DNA from: Trichomonas tenax
Taxonomy: Eukaryota > Parabasalia > Trichomonadida > Trichomonadidae
Reading direction: 5' to 3'
NCBI GenBank assembly: GCA_023091735.1
Contig: JALKBU010000138.1
Span: forward strand, 1 to 64,000
DNA length: 64,000 bases
The notes under the pieces are model-generated. The model did no database searches. It had not been told where the DNA came from and saw nothing but the letters and a program-made list of their open reading frames with translations. Positions 1 to 10,239 of this stretch are shown here, piece after piece (position 1 is the first letter of the stretch; every line of letters begins with the position of its first letter). The translations under genes and the position numbers were made by a program.

Positions 1-1450
1 TAAATTATTTTTAAAACTGAATACATTTTATAAAGTCATAAGTTTCAAAATTAATTTTAACGTTAATTTGTAAGTAATTCAAAAATTTATTTTCTATATA
101 AGGGGGGAACCTAACTTGTAAAACTAACTCTGACGTAAATATTAGTATTAATAAATTACTCGTTTTGTAATTTGTGATTTCAGTATTTATATAAAAAGAT
201 GTTCGCAGAGCTCGAGGCGAAGACTCGAGGGATGCGAACATCTAATTACTAACTGAAATTACAAAAAAACGAAGTAAATGCGAAATAATTATAATAATTA
301 AATAGAAAACGAAAAGGTAGGTTCGTGTTACGTTTAAATTAAGAAGTAAAAGTCACTATATCAAGAGATAAAGTCGATTTAAGTTGAACAATTTTAAATC
401 ATTTTTTCTCGAAAATTCCTCGAATAATGCATGTTATTTTCTTTACCATTGTTATCCATATCCAATTATGAGTAATTTTGCAAGTTTAGTCGGATAATTT
501 AGTTATATATATAAACTGGTTGCTCAAAGGTGGCTCCTATTGAGAGGAATTGTGAGAAATGACGATTAAAAAGCCTTTAAACATAGGTTCCACCTTAGGG
601 AACAAAATATGTCGAATTTTATCTCTATAAAGGAGTTTATTTAGGATCCGAATGCCAGTGCAGCTAAACTAGGTACAGACTGGTCTAGGTTTAGGGCCTA
701 TAAAAACATATAGATCTCGTATAAGAAGGTGAGATCAAAGTGTGATTATAAACATATAAGTGAGATTATCATGAATTAACAATGAACAATCATCGCTCAA
801 GAATAAGCAAAAGCTTTATAAGTGTGTAATGTCTTAAAACAGATATAACAGATTTTGGAAAATTGGAAATATGTGGAGGAAAGCGTAATTTCAGTAAGGA
901 TGGGTTCTACTTGACAAGTATAGTGTATCCAGGAAAGCTGTATAACATCTTTCTAAATCAAAAATGTTAATAATTTGAATCTTTTTACTTAAAGATAGAT
1001 TTGGCTGTGGGAAGCATTTCTTCATTGCCAAAGCATAACCCAAGGAGAAGAATGCATTTAAATCAAAGTGAAAATATTTTGAAAATATATTGACCAATAC
1101 AACTAAAAGAATGTAGTAAAAGTTGTATTAAACCATATTAAAAGACTTTCAATGAGCATTAACATCGGTTGAAAGCAAAAAATCGATATTTTTAATGGTG
1201 AAATTTGATGATGAATTTAAGTTAATGTATTTTTGCTTCATTCACTGTTACTTCTCATCTGCGGGACCCTTAGGGTGAATCCATTGAAACTTGTTGGAAT
1301 GTTTCGGGTTTTTCTTACTGAGGTGACTAAACACACATTAAACATTTTTAGAATAACCTTAATTGAATAGGGGCCACCTTTGGGCAGAATAGAATATCGA
1401 ATCTTTTTATCAAAAAAAAACAGAAATTATTAGAAATTTAAAAATTATAG
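1..1450. other. Intergenic, no supported gene
   Basis: No convincing coding region is seen. A structured hairpin lies at 161-271. Around 640-720 the + strand reads as a short protein-like stretch (NASAAKLGTDWSRFRAYKN) between stops, which could be a decayed coding fragment. The short minus-strand open frame at 891-1097 has no recognisable domain and is not called. Confidence 0.5.
161..271. repeat. Nested hairpin / foldback
   Basis: Two nested inverted repeats share one centre. The inner arms are AGATGTTCGCA at 197-207 and its exact complement at 233-243, enclosing CTCGAG at 211-216 and again at 224-229, with a small internal bulge between. The outer arms are at 161-184 (TTTTGTAATTTGTGATTTCAGT) and 252-271, matching imperfectly. 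The GC-rich core contrasts with the AT-rich flanks. It could be a structured RNA, a small foldback element or a terminator-like structure; the sequence alone does not decide. Confidence 0.6.
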
Positions 1451-2464
1451 TGGAATTTAATGGAATAAAAAACTTTATTGGAATAAAGTGAATTTGGAAT
1501 CAAACCCTATTTTGGAATAACCGCCAATTTGGAATAATGACAGTTATTCCATATGCCAAAAATAAGTCGAAAAGTGACAATAATGGAATACCCGAATTAT
1601 TTGGAATCAAAATGAATTCGGAATTGGAATCAAAAGTGGAATAATGGAATTAGGAATCGACCTCAAGGTCTCTGTTATATAGCAACTTATTATGAAGTTG
1701 TTAGCTGACATCGAGCTTGTTTATATGTCAGTTATTATTCCACTTTGATTCCACGTTTTTGTTGAATAGAGAATTCATTAATGCGTGCTACGATATATGC
1801 AAGACGATAGCCAATGAATTCTATCGATTGAAAATGTAGTTTTGCTATAAAATGAAAAGATATCAGAATAAATCACTTCTAACTTTTTGATTTTTTAATC
1901 ATTGTTATTGCATATGCTCTATATTTGAAGTGCCCATCGTTTTTGAAGATCCGGAGATTCCAAATATTTAGCGTGCGATTAAATACCTGAAATAAATTGA
2001 GAAAAATTTTTCTCATAGTTCAATTAGCATAACACTCCAAGCTTTAATGAAGAGGCTTGCTGGTTTGACTCGCGGTAGTCCTTCCTTTTTCCTTTTTACC
2101 ACAAAATCTAGATGATAATGCTATCTCAATTTGAATTGGAATTGAGGATAAAGTGATTATGTTTCCAACTGCCTGTCGGTTATTCCAAAGTATTCTTGAT
2201 TCCATTATTATCCATTATTCCTAATTCCAATATCGAAGTTGATTCCAAATTTTGAGAGCATTATGCGCATATCCAAGTATTCGGTGATTCCAAATAATTC
2301 GGGTATTCCATTATTGTCACTTTTCGACTTATTTTTGGCATATGGAATAACCGTCATTATTCCAAAATGGCGGTTATTCCAAAATAGGGTTTGATTCCAA
2401 ATTCACTTTATTTGCATAAAGTTACCTTTATTCCAATAAAGTTTTTTATTCCATTAAACTCCAG
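1451..2464. mobile_element. Non-autonomous element with long terminal inverted repeats
   Basis: The left arm (about 1451-1607) and right arm (about 2286-2464) are near-identical reverse complements. Both are dense in GGAAT/ATTCC words; shared blocks include ATGCCAAAAATAAGTCGAAA and GTGACAATAATGGAATACCC. The right arm carries about 20 extra bases near 2410-2430 that look like a small local duplication. Weaker GGAAT-rich similarity extends inward to about 1660 and 2185. The roughly 600-base centre has no open frame of note. Long arms and no transposase suggest a foldback or Mutator-like non-autonomous transposon; no clear target-site duplication could be seen. Confidence 0.75.
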
Positions 2465-2754
2465 TGTCATTTATGTCATTTTTGTTGGTACATAATGGAT
2501 ATTTTATGTTATTGAAGATTTGTTTCTGAATTTTAATTATAATGTCTGAAAGTATGTGATAATTCAAAATAAAGTCATTTGAAATATCAATTATAAATGT
2601 TGTAATTGAATGCTAAAACTAGGGCTGATTAAATCAAGAAAATAAAATTTGAAATAAGCGCTAGCACACATTAAAATGAAAAGCATAAAAGTTAGCATAT
2701 TAATGACTTTATATAATAACAAACAAAACAATGATTAGGCAAAAAAAAAATATT
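2465..2754. other. Spacer between inverted-repeat element and Rab-like gene
   Basis: AT-rich sequence with no open frame. It includes the 3' flank of the Rab-like gene, whose TAG stop is at 2755-2757. Confidence 0.4.
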
Positions 2755-3342
2755 CTAGCAACAACTTGTTTCATCATCTTTCTTGCTTTTTGTATTCTCG
2801 AGCTTCACAACCTGCTCGGCCTGACCATGATGATTGTTCACAGCGCGAACAATTGCATCCATAAATAAAATTTCGATTCCTTCTCCAGTTTTAGCTGACA
2901 CGTGGAAAAGCGGCAACCCATAAATTTCTTGAGCGGAGTCTTCTTCAGTAGCGAGATCTTTTTTATTTTTCGCAATAATAATGGGTGTTGATTCAGGACA
3001 CATTTCATACACAAGGTTGACCCATGTTGGAATTGTCTCTATCGAGTTTGGTATATCGTATGAAGAAACAATAATAACAGAATGAGCGCCTCTCACGTAA
3101 TTTCCGCAAAGACTCTGATACCTTTCCTCACCAGCAGTGTCGCAGACAACAATTGTGTATTCTGATCCTTTGATTACGACGTCTTTTTGAATATTTGCTG
3201 CTGAAATCGTAGGAGAAACGCGATCATTGTAGTCTCCGCATATCCAGCGGTTGAGGATTGAAGTTTTGCCGACACTCGGAGATCCAAGAAACACAATTCT
3301 GATTTTTTCGCCTGTTTTGAAAATGGTTTCTTGCTCAGTCAT
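2755..3342 (-). CDS. Rab-like small GTPase
   Basis: A 195-residue Ras-superfamily GTPase, most likely a vesicle-traffic Rab. Visible motifs are the P-loop GSPSVGKTS (residues 20-28), switch-I threonine near residue 45, DTAGEE at 68-73, NKKD for guanine specificity, and SAK near the C-terminus. It ends in CC, a typical Rab double-geranylgeranylation signal for membrane attachment. Two positions are unusual: the tryptophan before the DTAG motif is cysteine, and the catalytic glutamine is glutamate (residue 72). Loss of that Gln usually slows intrinsic GTP hydrolysis. The open frame extends upstream to 3357 only through a GTG; the first ATG, at 3340-3342, is chosen. Rab is the best fit, but a divergent Ras-like protein is possible. 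Confidence 0.9.
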   Translation of the reverse strand: MTEQETIFKTGEKIRIVFLGSPSVGKTSILNRWICGDYNDRVSPTISAANIQKDVVIKGSEYTIVVCDTAGEERYQSLCGNYVRGAHSVIIVSSYDIPNSIETIPTWVNLVYEMCPESTPIIIAKNKKDLATEEDSAQEIYGLPLFHVSAKTGEGIEILFMDAIVRAVNNHHGQAEQVVKLENTKSKKDDETSCC

Positions 3343-4141
3343 TTTTCGATCTGTCACGTTTTTGGTGCAAAATCTTCAACAAAATTTTATTGGAAATAGA
3401 GCTATTCTATGCTCCAAAATGCCTAAATCCGCTTGAAAATTTGAAAATTGGTATTCTTATTTTTTTGAACATTCATCCATCATCGAATTGAAGCGAATCT
3501 GCTTGAGAGATTGGTCACTATATTGTTTTGTATCGAATTATAGATGGAAATATGATTATTGGTATTAAATAGAATTTCATCAATCAAAATATGGAATCCA
3601 TTGATCACAGTGTTATTTTATATATTCCACTATTTTTGATAGACTCAAATAGATCTTAATTCTTTCTGATGATTATAAATTGATAAATGCTTTTTAATCA
3701 TTAGAACAGATCGTGTTTTCGTCATGTTCTGTGTCATAATATGTTTGATCTTTATGTTAAAAATAATTACCCATATCATGAAAGGAATATTTTATAACTT
3801 TCTATTGATATTTTTCAATATTAGGATATCTTTATAACTGGATGTCTATCATCAAAAGATAGATTTGTCATTAACTATGTAAGTGAATTTGTAAAATTTT
3901 TTTATCTTAATTTAATAATTTGTTTGTAATTAAAAATTTGATTGCAAAAATTTCAATAAAAAGCAATGATATATTTCAAAAATGCTGCTTAGTGTTGAAA
4001 TATATTTACTCATGTTAACAATATATATAAATAAACATAAATTGATTATCACATAACAAATTGATTTCATTGATGATAAAATATAAAAAGCTGAGATGCA
4101 AAATACTATTGCGTAGATCTAATTTGTCGAGAAATATTGAA
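3343..4141. other. Intergenic
   Basis: Holds the upstream region of the Rab-like gene and the 3' flank of the NOT2-like gene. Very AT-rich; no RNA gene, repeat or open frame supported. Confidence 0.4.
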
Positions 4142-5029
4142 TTATTCGTAATTTTCTTGTTCTGCAAACTTCCACTGATTGATATCCCACTCAGCACCTT
4201 CGCTGTTTGACCAAGTGCATTTCTCTTCATCGAATGTGTATCCACGCTTTGCCAATTCATTGTATGCACTCTGCTGTGCATCAGTACCCACCTGGGTGTA
4301 GAAAATGAATAAAAGAATTGAATCTGAGAACAAAGCTGTTTTATCGGCTGGATTCTCAGTCTTCGCGATTGCGACGTAGCTCTTTGGCATTGGATAGCTT
4401 GAGTTGTTGAGGAGCGGAGCATCAGAAAGAACGGAATGGAGCATTGGAAGGAGGGGTTCCTCTTTAGTAAGATTCAAACCCAAATTGTTGAGATCCGTCG
4501 AGTTGAAGTCCTTCCCATCATTAGCGGACTGTGCGAAAGCGAGAAGCGAATATTTCGAGAAATAGTCTGCTGCTGCAGGTGGCTGTGGGGAGATGAACTC
4601 GTTCGTGATGATAACTGGCGGTGGCTGAGGCTGAACAAACTGTGCTGGTGGAGGTGGAGCAGCGTGAATTATTGGCGATACCTGATTTGGCGTGGATGGG
4701 CGTACTGGAACGACAATCGGTGTTGCAGCTGGTGTGAAAACAGGTGCAGGTACTGGAGCGAAAATTTGGTTAGATTGAGGAGTTGTTTGCGGAGCTGCTT
4801 GTTTTTGGACTTTAATTTGTGGTTGTGCACGCTCTATTTTTGGCGAAGACTGTCCCGGTGTCTTGCCAATTGAAATATTCGATCTTTGTGGTTTTTCAAT
4901 AACAAATTTCGCATTTGAATTCTTTGAAATTGTAATTTCTATCGGCCTTGTTGCCTGTGGTGTCGCTGATGACCTGACAAAGTTTCGTCCGTTAACAGAA
5001 TCGATAGGACGAGAGCCGTGATTACTCAT
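4142..5029 (-). CDS. CCR4-NOT complex subunit, NOT2 type
   Basis: A 295-residue protein. A proline/glutamine-rich low-complexity stretch covers residues of about 60-150. DLNNLGLNL near residue 175 matches the D-x-x-x-LGL segment found before the NOT box. The C-terminal 85 residues resemble the NOT2/3/5 domain: a YPMPKSYV start, a LLFIFYTQVGTDAQQSAYNE core, then W-containing strands. NOT2 scaffolds the CCR4-NOT deadenylase and links it to transcription and mRNA decay. The frame is open further upstream to an ATG at 5107, but ATG 5029 is preferred because an initiator-like ACACTTTTATTA directly precedes it and the extra 26 residues look like leader sequence. The protein is shorter than animal CNOT2 and may lack the long N-terminal region. 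Confidence 0.75.
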   Translation of the reverse strand: MSNHGSRPIDSVNGRNFVRSSATPQATRPIEITISKNSNAKFVIEKPQRSNISIGKTPGQSSPKIERAQPQIKVQKQAAPQTTPQSNQIFAPVPAPVFTPAATPIVVPVRPSTPNQVSPIIHAAPPPPAQFVQPQPPPVIITNEFISPQPPAAADYFSKYSLLAFAQSANDGKDFNSTDLNNLGLNLTKEEPLLPMLHSVLSDAPLLNNSSYPMPKSYVAIAKTENPADKTALFSDSILLFIFYTQVGTDAQQSAYNELAKRGYTFDEEKCTWSNSEGAEWDINQWKFAEQENYE

Positions 5030-5043
5030 TAATAAAAGTGTTA
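5030..5043 (-). promoter_or_regulatory. Initiator-like element of NOT2-like gene
   Basis: Sense-strand TAACACTTTTATTA lies directly before ATG 5029. It resembles the trichomonad Inr consensus TCAYTWYTCATTA. Confidence 0.4.
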
Positions 5044-5470
5044 AGTATGTCACTTTTTGTTTTAAAGGTGTCAAATAGTCGGATTTTAATCGCCCAAAAT
5101 GTGCCATTTAATCGATTATTTTTAATTCAATTTTATATCGTTATAAATTTAATAACGATCTTATAATGTGTTATATATTTTGTAACATTTTTTGTATTGC
5201 TTTCACGCCCGTATATTTGACATTACAAATATTGTAAACTTAAAATGTCAAATCAAATTTTTCTTATGTTTCTAATGATATATGCTTATCATCATTAAGA
5301 TATTATATAGAATTTAGGCTATAGAAACATATAATCTGATTTTGATTGATTAAAACCTTATATATTTTGATGTTGAAATTTTTCAGATTTTTTGAAGCGA
5401 AAATAATCGTTTTGTTTACAATAAGTGTAAAATTTGTCACATTTCCTGATAAAAAAGTGATTAATTGTGG

Positions 5471-5482
5471 CACTTTTCATTA
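5471..5482 (+). promoter_or_regulatory. Initiator-like element of START gene
   Basis: CACTTTTCATTA, preceded by G instead of T, sits 5 bases before ATG 5488. This is the closest match in the window to the trichomonad Inr consensus TCAYTWYTCATTA. Confidence 0.6.
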
Positions 5483-5487
5483 TTTCG

Positions 5488-6156
5488 ATGACTTCACCAG
5501 TCACAGCCGAGCAGCTTGCGAACTACTCCAAGCTCCACGACGAGACTGTCGAAAATGTCATCTCCATCCTCAACGACTCCAAGTGGGAGCAGGCTAAGGA
5601 AGACAAAGATATCGTCTTTTACAAGCGCTTCGAGGAATCATCACCATTTGCTCAGATTAAGAGCATAGTTACAATTCCGAACACAACACTCCAAGAAGTC
5701 AAGGACATTTTAACACCAATCGTCAAAGTCGATGAAAGCACACCAGAAAAGGAACGCCATGGCCTCGACTACTGCTACGAGCTTCCAGGAAGTGGTGAAG
5801 GTTACAACCTCTTCGTCACAGCAACCCATTCACCAGGAATGATGATTTCTGGTCGTGAATTCATCCTTTACCGCAAGTTGGTCGAGAAAGACGGACTCCT
5901 CATCGCTATCTCCGTTTCCATCCCAGATGATAATATCGTTCCAACAGAAAAGAACCATGTCCGTGGTATGATGACACAGGGCTATGTTGCAAAGGTTTCA
6001 CCAAAGAACGAAAAGGACATCGAACTCAACTTCTTCGTCCATGCTGACCCAAAGGGATCAATCCCAGCCTGGGCTTACAACCAGGTTGTTACATCTCAGG
6101 GCTATGCCGCTAAGGGAATCAGGAGCAAGATCATCAGACTCCACGAGGGCAAGTAA
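5488..6156 (+). CDS. START-domain lipid-transfer protein
   Basis: A 222-residue protein that is almost entirely one START (StAR-related lipid transfer) domain. Supporting segments are GRKEF-like GREFILYR, the VRG-x-x-x-x-GY segment, and ADPKGSIPAWAYNQV, the hallmark near the end of START domains. Such proteins bind sterol or phospholipid in a hydrophobic pocket and move it between membranes. No signal peptide or membrane segment is seen, so it is likely cytosolic. The open frame reaches up to a GTG at 5467, but the Inr-like element lies there, so ATG 5488 is chosen. Codons are rich in C at the third position compared with neighbours, which suggests high expression. The stop reads TAAA, as in known trichomonad polyadenylation signals. 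Confidence 0.88.
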   Translation: MTSPVTAEQLANYSKLHDETVENVISILNDSKWEQAKEDKDIVFYKRFEESSPFAQIKSIVTIPNTTLQEVKDILTPIVKVDESTPEKERHGLDYCYELPGSGEGYNLFVTATHSPGMMISGREFILYRKLVEKDGLLIAISVSIPDDNIVPTEKNHVRGMMTQGYVAKVSPKNEKDIELNFFVHADPKGSIPAWAYNQVVTSQGYAAKGIRSKIIRLHEGK

Positions 6157-6414
6157 ACAAATTTTGCCACTATTTAAAATCTATATATATTCCAAATTAT
6201 TTTTCATTAACAATGTCTATATTCTACGATACACAATTATTACATTTACCCTAAAATCACTCTTTGTCATGCGACTTTGGACTTTTTTATAGATAAAAAA
6301 AAAATATTCATGATTTGTTAATTAAAGATAAAGTGTATTGTTAAAAAAGTTTAGATATGAAAAAACATGATGTTAAAGAAGTATAATAAACAAAGAAAAT
6401 TTACCATGGTTAAT

Positions 6415-8519
6415 TTAATGACAAACTTCAACATCTCTATTATAGAATTGCATGACAGAGCCACTGTACCATCCGAATATAAGGGATCCTACAAGAACAG
6501 CAAGATTCAAAATCCTAAACAAGTAATCCATTGTGTTTCCATCTAAAATGATGTCCATGATTTGGTACATGGCCTGAATCCTTCTCGCAAGCATGTGCTT
6601 GTTAACATAAAAGACTTTCTCTTTCTTAACAGGAATATAATTGTCTGCATCAACTTCTGCCTCTTCAATTGATGATAAAATTGATGCAGTGACTGTATCG
6701 AAATCTTATGAAAGATTTTGATAAACAAATACATCGAAATTCAATATTTCGTTCAAGTTCTTCAAATCTCGGATGTTAATCACATCCTCTTCTTCTATTT
6801 CAAGTTCAGCATTGACTTGTTCTCCTGCTTTGGCTTCTTCAACTGAAGTTATTTTCTTGTTTGATTCATTCATCATTGTTATTTTGTCCGATGTAAAACT
6901 CGCTTGATTATTGTCAAGATCATCGAGTTCTTCGTCATTCTTCTTGCCTTTGTAATACTCAACTTTCTCTTCTTCCTCTTCATTCCTTTTTTGTACTGGT
7001 TTCTGACTTGCTGAAACAGATGTTTGGACTTTATGTGGAATGAAGAATCCATCCATAGATTTGACTTCGCCTGTTTTGATTCTTGTATTTATATCAGCTA
7101 TTTGTTTCCTAGAAGGCTTGCGTACGATTGTTGGATCGAAATTATCAATGTGAGATTTCTTGTGCCTAAAAACAATGAGTAAAATCAAGAAAATGATGAT
7201 TGGTATCGCGAGTGCTAAACCGCATAACGTGTAGAAAGTACGTAATGGAACTTTGATTCCGAAATGATATAGCAAAGGAATAGCTGTGAACAAGAAGTTG
7301 AAAAAATACAATGAGATATTTAAAATGTTGTTGAGCTTGAAGATACATGGCGTGATAACAATCAGAACGATGAAAAATACAATGAAATATGCTGGAAAGC
7401 GAAAAACAATCTTGCTATTAAAGTGCTTAGCTAAGTAAGCAATAATAACGATGATTGCTTTGCCGAAGAAGTCAACAATGCTCCAATTTTCAATTCCATA
7501 ACGATATTCATCGAAGAGATAAATGCCAGTTGATTTCATTCTGCGAACAAGTATCTGCCACTTCTCTTCTATCGAATATCCATAAGCAGGAATCAATTTC
7601 ATGAACTTTGTGTTCTGTCTGATGATATAATACCAAAGGAAAGGAATTCCTAAAACAAAAATAACCAAACAATAAATCATCACCGACGAACATGTGGATA
7701 TAACATCCTTAATGAAATTAAGGTCTTTCTCCTTCAATATCGATGTGAAATTAACACCTTTGCACACTTTCGAGCAATAACTGCTGTTTGCAACAATTGT
7801 TTTATTGCATGTTTGGCACTCGAATTTGTGTGAAATGAACATATCAAACGGGTCATCTAAGTTCCTTATCTTGTTTGGGTATGTTCCCGCAGGACAAATG
7901 GACCTTGTGATACCTACAGAGTCCAAAAAAGAAGTGATAATTGAGATGTAAAGCATTGATAACAAAAACATCAAAATATAGACACTCCATCTTCTTGAGA
8001 GCTTCTTGATTGCCAGTAAGAACATATTGCCCCAGGAGAAGAATTTGAGAAAGCCAATAATCAAAAATACAATTGCAAAAGCATATCCAATGAATGGCAA
8101 AACTGTTTGAAGAAAAATTGGGAATTTTCAACGATATAAATTAGTGTGACCGCTAATAAAATGATGTAGACTGTTGTTAGCTTCCTGAAAATCGCAACAG
8201 AAAGTGAATAGGCGAAAATCACTAAAGCAACGATGTCTAAGTGTAAAATTGCCATAAACAAAGGTTTCACAAACCAAACTGACGCCAGATCGATTGCGAG
8301 AGGAACATCGAAAGAAATTATAACGAGCATACCACGTGTATCGAAATTAGGTATTGATGGAAGTAGTCGCACAAGGATTTCAAGTAAATCTTTTATCCAA
8401 GTGACGACTTTCATTACTCTATCGGGCCTGTTCTGTATATTTATATCTATCGTCGTGCCTATCTGCTGCCAGAAAGTAATGGTCGTCTCAATCACAGAAG
8501 CTATGGAGAAATAACGCAT
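6415..8519 (-). pseudogene. Disrupted multi-pass membrane protein gene
   Basis: One gene appears broken in two places. It starts at ATG 8519 and runs through two predicted membrane segments. A one-base frame change is needed within about 8075-8125 to continue into the frame that ends at a TAA at 6706-6708. That TAA is followed in the same frame by 96 more sensible codons, including a membrane segment (ILNLAVLVGSLIFGWYSG), to the next stop at 6415. The full product would have about ten membrane segments and a Cys-rich loop (CPAGTYP, CQTC, C-x3-C) between the fourth and fifth, then an acidic, Lys/Glu-rich tail. CPAGTY loops occur in large trichomonad surface proteins. No GT...AG interval restores the frame with trichomonad intron consensus, so decay or assembly error is more likely than splicing. 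Confidence 0.65.
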
Positions 8520-9237
8520 TTATATTTTTTAAATTTTTGCGAATTCTGTTATATCGATGTGTGTGGAAACTGTACATCAAATAATTTTATTTTACAAAAT
8601 TGTCGACTCTCATAAAACAACTTTTTTCACGACAAGTACTTAATAACTATCTTTCACTTTAATTGAGCATATATTTCGACTCATATATCATTTATCATTT
8701 AAGTTAACCCGGGAAATATTGAGTTTTTGATAGCTTTTTGATGTCCGGAATCTCGATCACAAAAATAGAAAATGAAAGAAAATCGACTTTGTTGTTTGAA
8801 TGTTAATCTTAATGCATTTTCCAAATTATCAGTTTTTTGTTTTATGTCTTTATCCTTTTATTGAAAACACATAGTTTCATGGAAATATCAAATTTTTGCT
8901 TCTGATGATGAAAAATGGGACAAGATATCAATCAAATATTAACTTAGCTTCATATTATGAATGATTGATTATAAAATCTAGTAATAAAGTAGTTTATTTA
9001 TCAATCGATAATATTTAGATTAATTAATGGTTTTTGCAGTAAGATAATAAGTTTTACTGTATGCATGTAGTTGAGTTCTGCGATTACAAGAGTCGATATA
9101 AGATAACAAATTTGAATTCAAAATAATATTGATTTCAAGGAATATATTTTGTTGGAGTAGCATATCTATGATCTGCTTAAGCATGCCACTGAGTAATTTT
9201 GGTTTAAATAACAATATCGAAAATTCTTCATCTGATT
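8520..9237. other. Intergenic
   Basis: AT-rich, with no supported gene. The minus-strand open frame at 9020-9214 has no recognisable features and is not called. Confidence 0.4.
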
Positions 9238-9759
9238 TTTTTTCTCGTTTACTCTTTTGAGTTTTGCGATTTTTAACGAGTGACCCCCCTATAGATCAGA
9301 TCTGATAAAACATTTACCTGCCTTTCTGGGGTTCTGTTTACAGTGGTATCAATAATATCTCTGCAAACAAAGACCAAGCCGCTAATCCAATATTATTTTG
9401 CTTAAACAAACACTATCTTGTATTGGAAGATGATGGAAGTTCTTCTCTTATCTATTGTAGGTATAACTGCATGTTAATAATATAGGTGTAGCCTATATTA
9501 AATCTCAGAATTTATAAATATATTAACAAAATCAATTATAATTAATACATTCATAAACAGTGTGATTATAGATTATTATTTTAAGAATATGAGACTCTGT
9601 TTTTGTATTTTTAAAAAAGCAATAATTTAACTTATTTAGTATTTCCATTTATTTTAATAAGAAATTGGTGCTTTTCATGGGGTTCTGAGTATGTGAATAT
9701 CGTTTGCTTGTCTATTTAACTTGAGGATCTCCATGCCTCACTGAGATTTCAGCGAATTT

Positions 9760-9822
9760 TGACATGTAAAATAACGAAAGTCACCATTTTTAACACATAT
9801 TATCTGATATTTGTCATGTAAA
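9760..9822 (+). promoter_or_regulatory. Two TGWCATGTAAA motifs inside the 1 kb element
   Basis: TGACATGTAAA at 9760-9770 and TGTCATGTAAA at 9812-9822, same orientation. The next gene on this strand starts 1.6 kb away. Confidence 0.4.
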
Positions 9823-10038
9823 GTCGAAAATTTGATATGTAATGTTCCCAATGAGCAAATTTTATGTGAATTTGAGATAGCATTAGGGTATGTATGCTCG
9901 ATGTATGGGCAAAGGAATGCCGTTTGACTCGCGCACTTAGCGTATTTTTTTCTTTTCTAGGGGAACTCTAGCAAAAATAAGCGAGCGAACGCTATAATAG
10001 TGAGATGTATTTGTTATAATCATCAAAGAGATTCATAA

Positions 10039-10072
10039 CAGAAGCCCATTAATGATTTCTAATGGGTTTCTG
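10039..10072. repeat. Short hairpin
   Basis: CAGAAGCCCATTA pairs with TAATGGGTTTCTG across an 8-base loop; one pair is G.T. It lies within the 1 kb inverted-repeat element. Confidence 0.5.
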
Positions 10073-10239
10073 TTTGTAATCATATCATGATTAAGTAATA
10101 CCTTGCTAAGATCATGAAACAGATTGCACCACTAGAATCATCACCCACAAAAAGCACGTAAATGTTTCATCAGATTCGTTCAGGAAGGGGGGTTACTCGT
10201 TAAAAATAGCAAAACTCAAAAGAGTAAACGAGAAAAAAG

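Larger units (their letters stand above)
5030..5487. promoter_or_regulatory. Shared upstream region of NOT2-like (-) and START (+) genes
   Basis: A divergent 458-base region. It contains TGTAAA/TGTCA half-motifs, for example near 5213-5240 and 5415-5445, but no full TGWCATGTAAA word. Confidence 0.4.
9238..10239. mobile_element. 1 kb element with 53-base inverted repeats
   Basis: The arms at 9238-9290 and 10187-10239 are reverse complements with about two mismatches. They share CTCGTTTACTCTTTTGAGTT and a run of six C or G at the inner end. The interior has no transposase-like frame. It contains two copies of the TGWCATGTAAA motif (9760, 9812) and a 13-bp-stem hairpin at 10039-10072. This is consistent with a miniature inverted-repeat transposable element. 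No certain target duplication is seen beyond T-rich/A-rich ends. Confidence 0.65.

Noticed and set aside
891..1097. 68-codon minus-strand open frame
   Set aside because: No initiator element, no recognisable domain, and compositional features like the surrounding non-coding DNA.
6680..6720. An intron removing the in-frame TAA in the membrane-protein gene
   Set aside because: GT...AG intervals examined near the stop change the frame or lack the trichomonad GTAYGT and ACTAAC signals.
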